Below, in pieces: positions 6,522 through 7,484 of a stretch of DNA of 7,484 bases. Both the position numbers and the translations under genes were made by a program. Source of the DNA: JAAFHB01 sp037128295. Its GTDB lineage: Bacteria > Bacteroidota > Bacteroidia > Bacteroidales > Prolixibacteraceae. How positions within the stretch are numbered: position 1 is the stretch's first letter; each line of letters starts with the position of its first letter. The stretch is from positions 1 through 7,484 of the forward strand of contig JBAXWR010000331.1 of the NCBI GenBank assembly GCA_037128295.1. The letters are read 5' to 3'. The notes under the pieces are model-generated. The model was not told where the DNA came from and did not search any database. It worked only from the letters and a program-made list of their open reading frames with translations.

Positions 6522-7484
6522 ATGAACACAAAAATATTCTCCATCCTGATCTTATTATTGTTGACCGCTTCGTGCGTGAAACAGGACCACAACAATCCGT
6601 TCGATTCGCAGTGTCCCAAGGAGCTTTGGACCCCCACCGATTTCAAGGCCACTTTGGAAGGAATCACGGTCAAATTGACCTGGAACCAAACCGAAAACCG
6701 GATTTCCGGGTTTAAACTGACAAAGAAAGTGGATACCGGTACCGAAAGTGCCCTCACCAACCAATCGAAAGATGCCAACCAATTGACAGATGCATCCCTC
6801 ACAGGCGGCAAAGTACATGTTTACACTTTAGTAGCCTATGCCGGGAACAACCAAAGCAATGTAGTGACAGCACAGATTACCCCAACCTTTTTGGCAACGG
6901 TTACAACCGCTTCTGCAAATTCCATAACAGCCAATTCCGCAATTCTGGGTGGTACGATCACCACGGATGGTGGTGCAGCCATCACCGAACGGGGGATTTG
7001 CTGGGCGACCACGGCAAATCCTACAACTGCGGCAAATAAGTTGGCAATTGGAACCGGAAACGGGAGTTTTAGCAACACAATCCCAGGTTTATTGCCCTCC
7101 ACGCTTTATTATTTCAGGGCTTATGCGACTAACAGTGTGGGTACTGCTTATGGCAACGAAGTTACAGCGACCGCATTGGCAGCATTGCCTACCCTTACCA
7201 CAACAGCCTTATCAGCAGTTACATCAACAATGGCTACAAGTGGCGGGAACATTACCTACGAAGGTATTTCAGCAGTTACAGCGCGTGGCGTTTGCTGGAG
7301 TACGACTCCAAACCCAACAATATCCAATCCCAAAACCACAGATGGTACAGGACCTGGAACTTTTACGAGTTCGATTACCATGGGTAGAGCAGGGTGTGGG
7401 GAAAGAGTGAAGGATTGTGTTAAAAATAATGGGGGTACCGGATCATGCAATGAAGTAATTTTGAAAACATTGGGAGCATTACCA
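6522..7484 (+). CDS. Surface lipoprotein with fibronectin-like domain and tandem 98-residue repeats; C-terminus beyond window edge
   Basis: The frame is open for 321 codons from the ATG at 6522 to the right edge. The N-terminus (MNTKIFSILILLLLTASC) is a lipoprotein signal with the lipidated cysteine at residue 18, which supports this start. Residues about 36-118 look like a fibronectin type III domain (VKLTWNQTENRISGFKL, then YTLVAYAGNNQSN). Two repeats follow (126-223 and 224-321) with the signature ERGICWATTANP / ARGVCWSTTPNP and, in the first, YYFRAYATNSVGTAYGNEV. This repeat type is familiar from large Bacteroidota surface proteins that often end in the Fibrobacter succinogenes major paralogous domain; whether that domain is present here cannot be seen. 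The expected RAYATNS-GTAYGNEV block of repeat 2 is strongly altered (residues 287-315). The gene starts 24 bases after the PEGA gene with no promoter between, so the two probably form an operon. Surface binding or adhesion is an inference. Confidence 0.85.
   Translation, partial: MNTKIFSILILLLLTASCVKQDHNNPFDSQCPKELWTPTDFKATLEGITVKLTWNQTENRISGFKLTKKVDTGTESALTNQSKDANQLTDASLTGGKVHVYTLVAYAGNNQSNVVTAQITPTFLATVTTASANSITANSAILGGTITTDGGAAITERGICWATTANPTTAANKLAIGTGNGSFSNTIPGLLPSTLYYFRAYATNSVGTAYGNEVTATALAALPTLTTTALSAVTSTMATSGGNITYEGISAVTARGVCWSTTPNPTISNPKTTDGTGPGTFTSSITMGRAGCGERVKDCVKNNGGTGSCNEVILKTLGALP
6897..7484 (+). repeat. Tandem coding repeats of 98 codons in the lipoprotein gene
   Basis: Unit 1 spans 6897-7190 and unit 2 spans 7191-7484. 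Anchors in register are ILGGTITTDGG (residue 141) against TSGGNITYEGI (239), and ERGICWATTANPT against ARGVCWSTTPNPT. The copies differ widely at the DNA level, so they are old rather than freshly duplicated. The start of a third unit (GALP) is reached at the window edge, so the array probably continues. Confidence 0.75.

Noticed and set aside
6949..7410. Plus-strand open frame of 153 codons in another frame of the lipoprotein gene
   Set aside because: The product is a low-complexity, glutamine-rich shadow of the repeat-coding frame, and the main frame carries the signal peptide and domains.

Overview
The window reads as Bacteroidota DNA, most like the marine or anaerobic polysaccharide degraders of that phylum. 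The evidence is lipoprotein signals on three of the five genes, start codons behind A-rich leaders with no Shine-Dalgarno sequence, one good match to the Bacteroidota promoter (TTG, 20 bases, TAnnTTTG), and gene families typical of the group. The genus cannot be read from the sequence.

Left part (1-4159, minus strand): three genes run leftwards in a probable operon. In transcription order they are a GH29 alpha-L-fucosidase lipoprotein with a C-terminal discoidin-like domain, a type I (formylglycine) sulfatase, and a lipoprotein that looks like a six-hairpin (alpha/alpha)6 glycosidase and is cut by the window edge. Together they look like part of a polysaccharide utilisation locus for a sulfated, fucosylated glycan: the sulfatase would remove sulfate caps, the fucosidase fucose branches, and the third enzyme would act on the exposed sugar. 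No SusC/SusD pair or regulator is visible here.

Middle (4160-4838): a 679-base divergent intergenic region with no convincing gene. It holds purine-rich ten-base repeats before the fucosidase start, a 15-bp imperfect stem with a nested hairpin (4344-4407), a long imperfect palindrome with a terminator-like core (4481-4594), an 8-bp inverted repeat (4599-4646), and a promoter for the rightward genes (4745-4775). Similar ten-base repeats also fill the fucosidase-sulfatase gap and overlap the fucosidase stop codon.

Right part (4839-7484, plus strand): two genes 24 bases apart. The first encodes an exported protein with four PEGA-like repeats and two C-terminal hydrophobic segments. The second encodes a lipoprotein with a fibronectin-like domain followed by tandem repeats of about 98 residues, and runs off the right edge. 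They are probably a co-transcribed cell-envelope pair. The second repeat of the lipoprotein carries a patch of about 85 bases (7380-7464) that keeps frame and length but differs from the repeat pattern at most codons and is almost free of C. This patch, the phased ten-base repeats and the unexplained palindromes are the main points worth following up.
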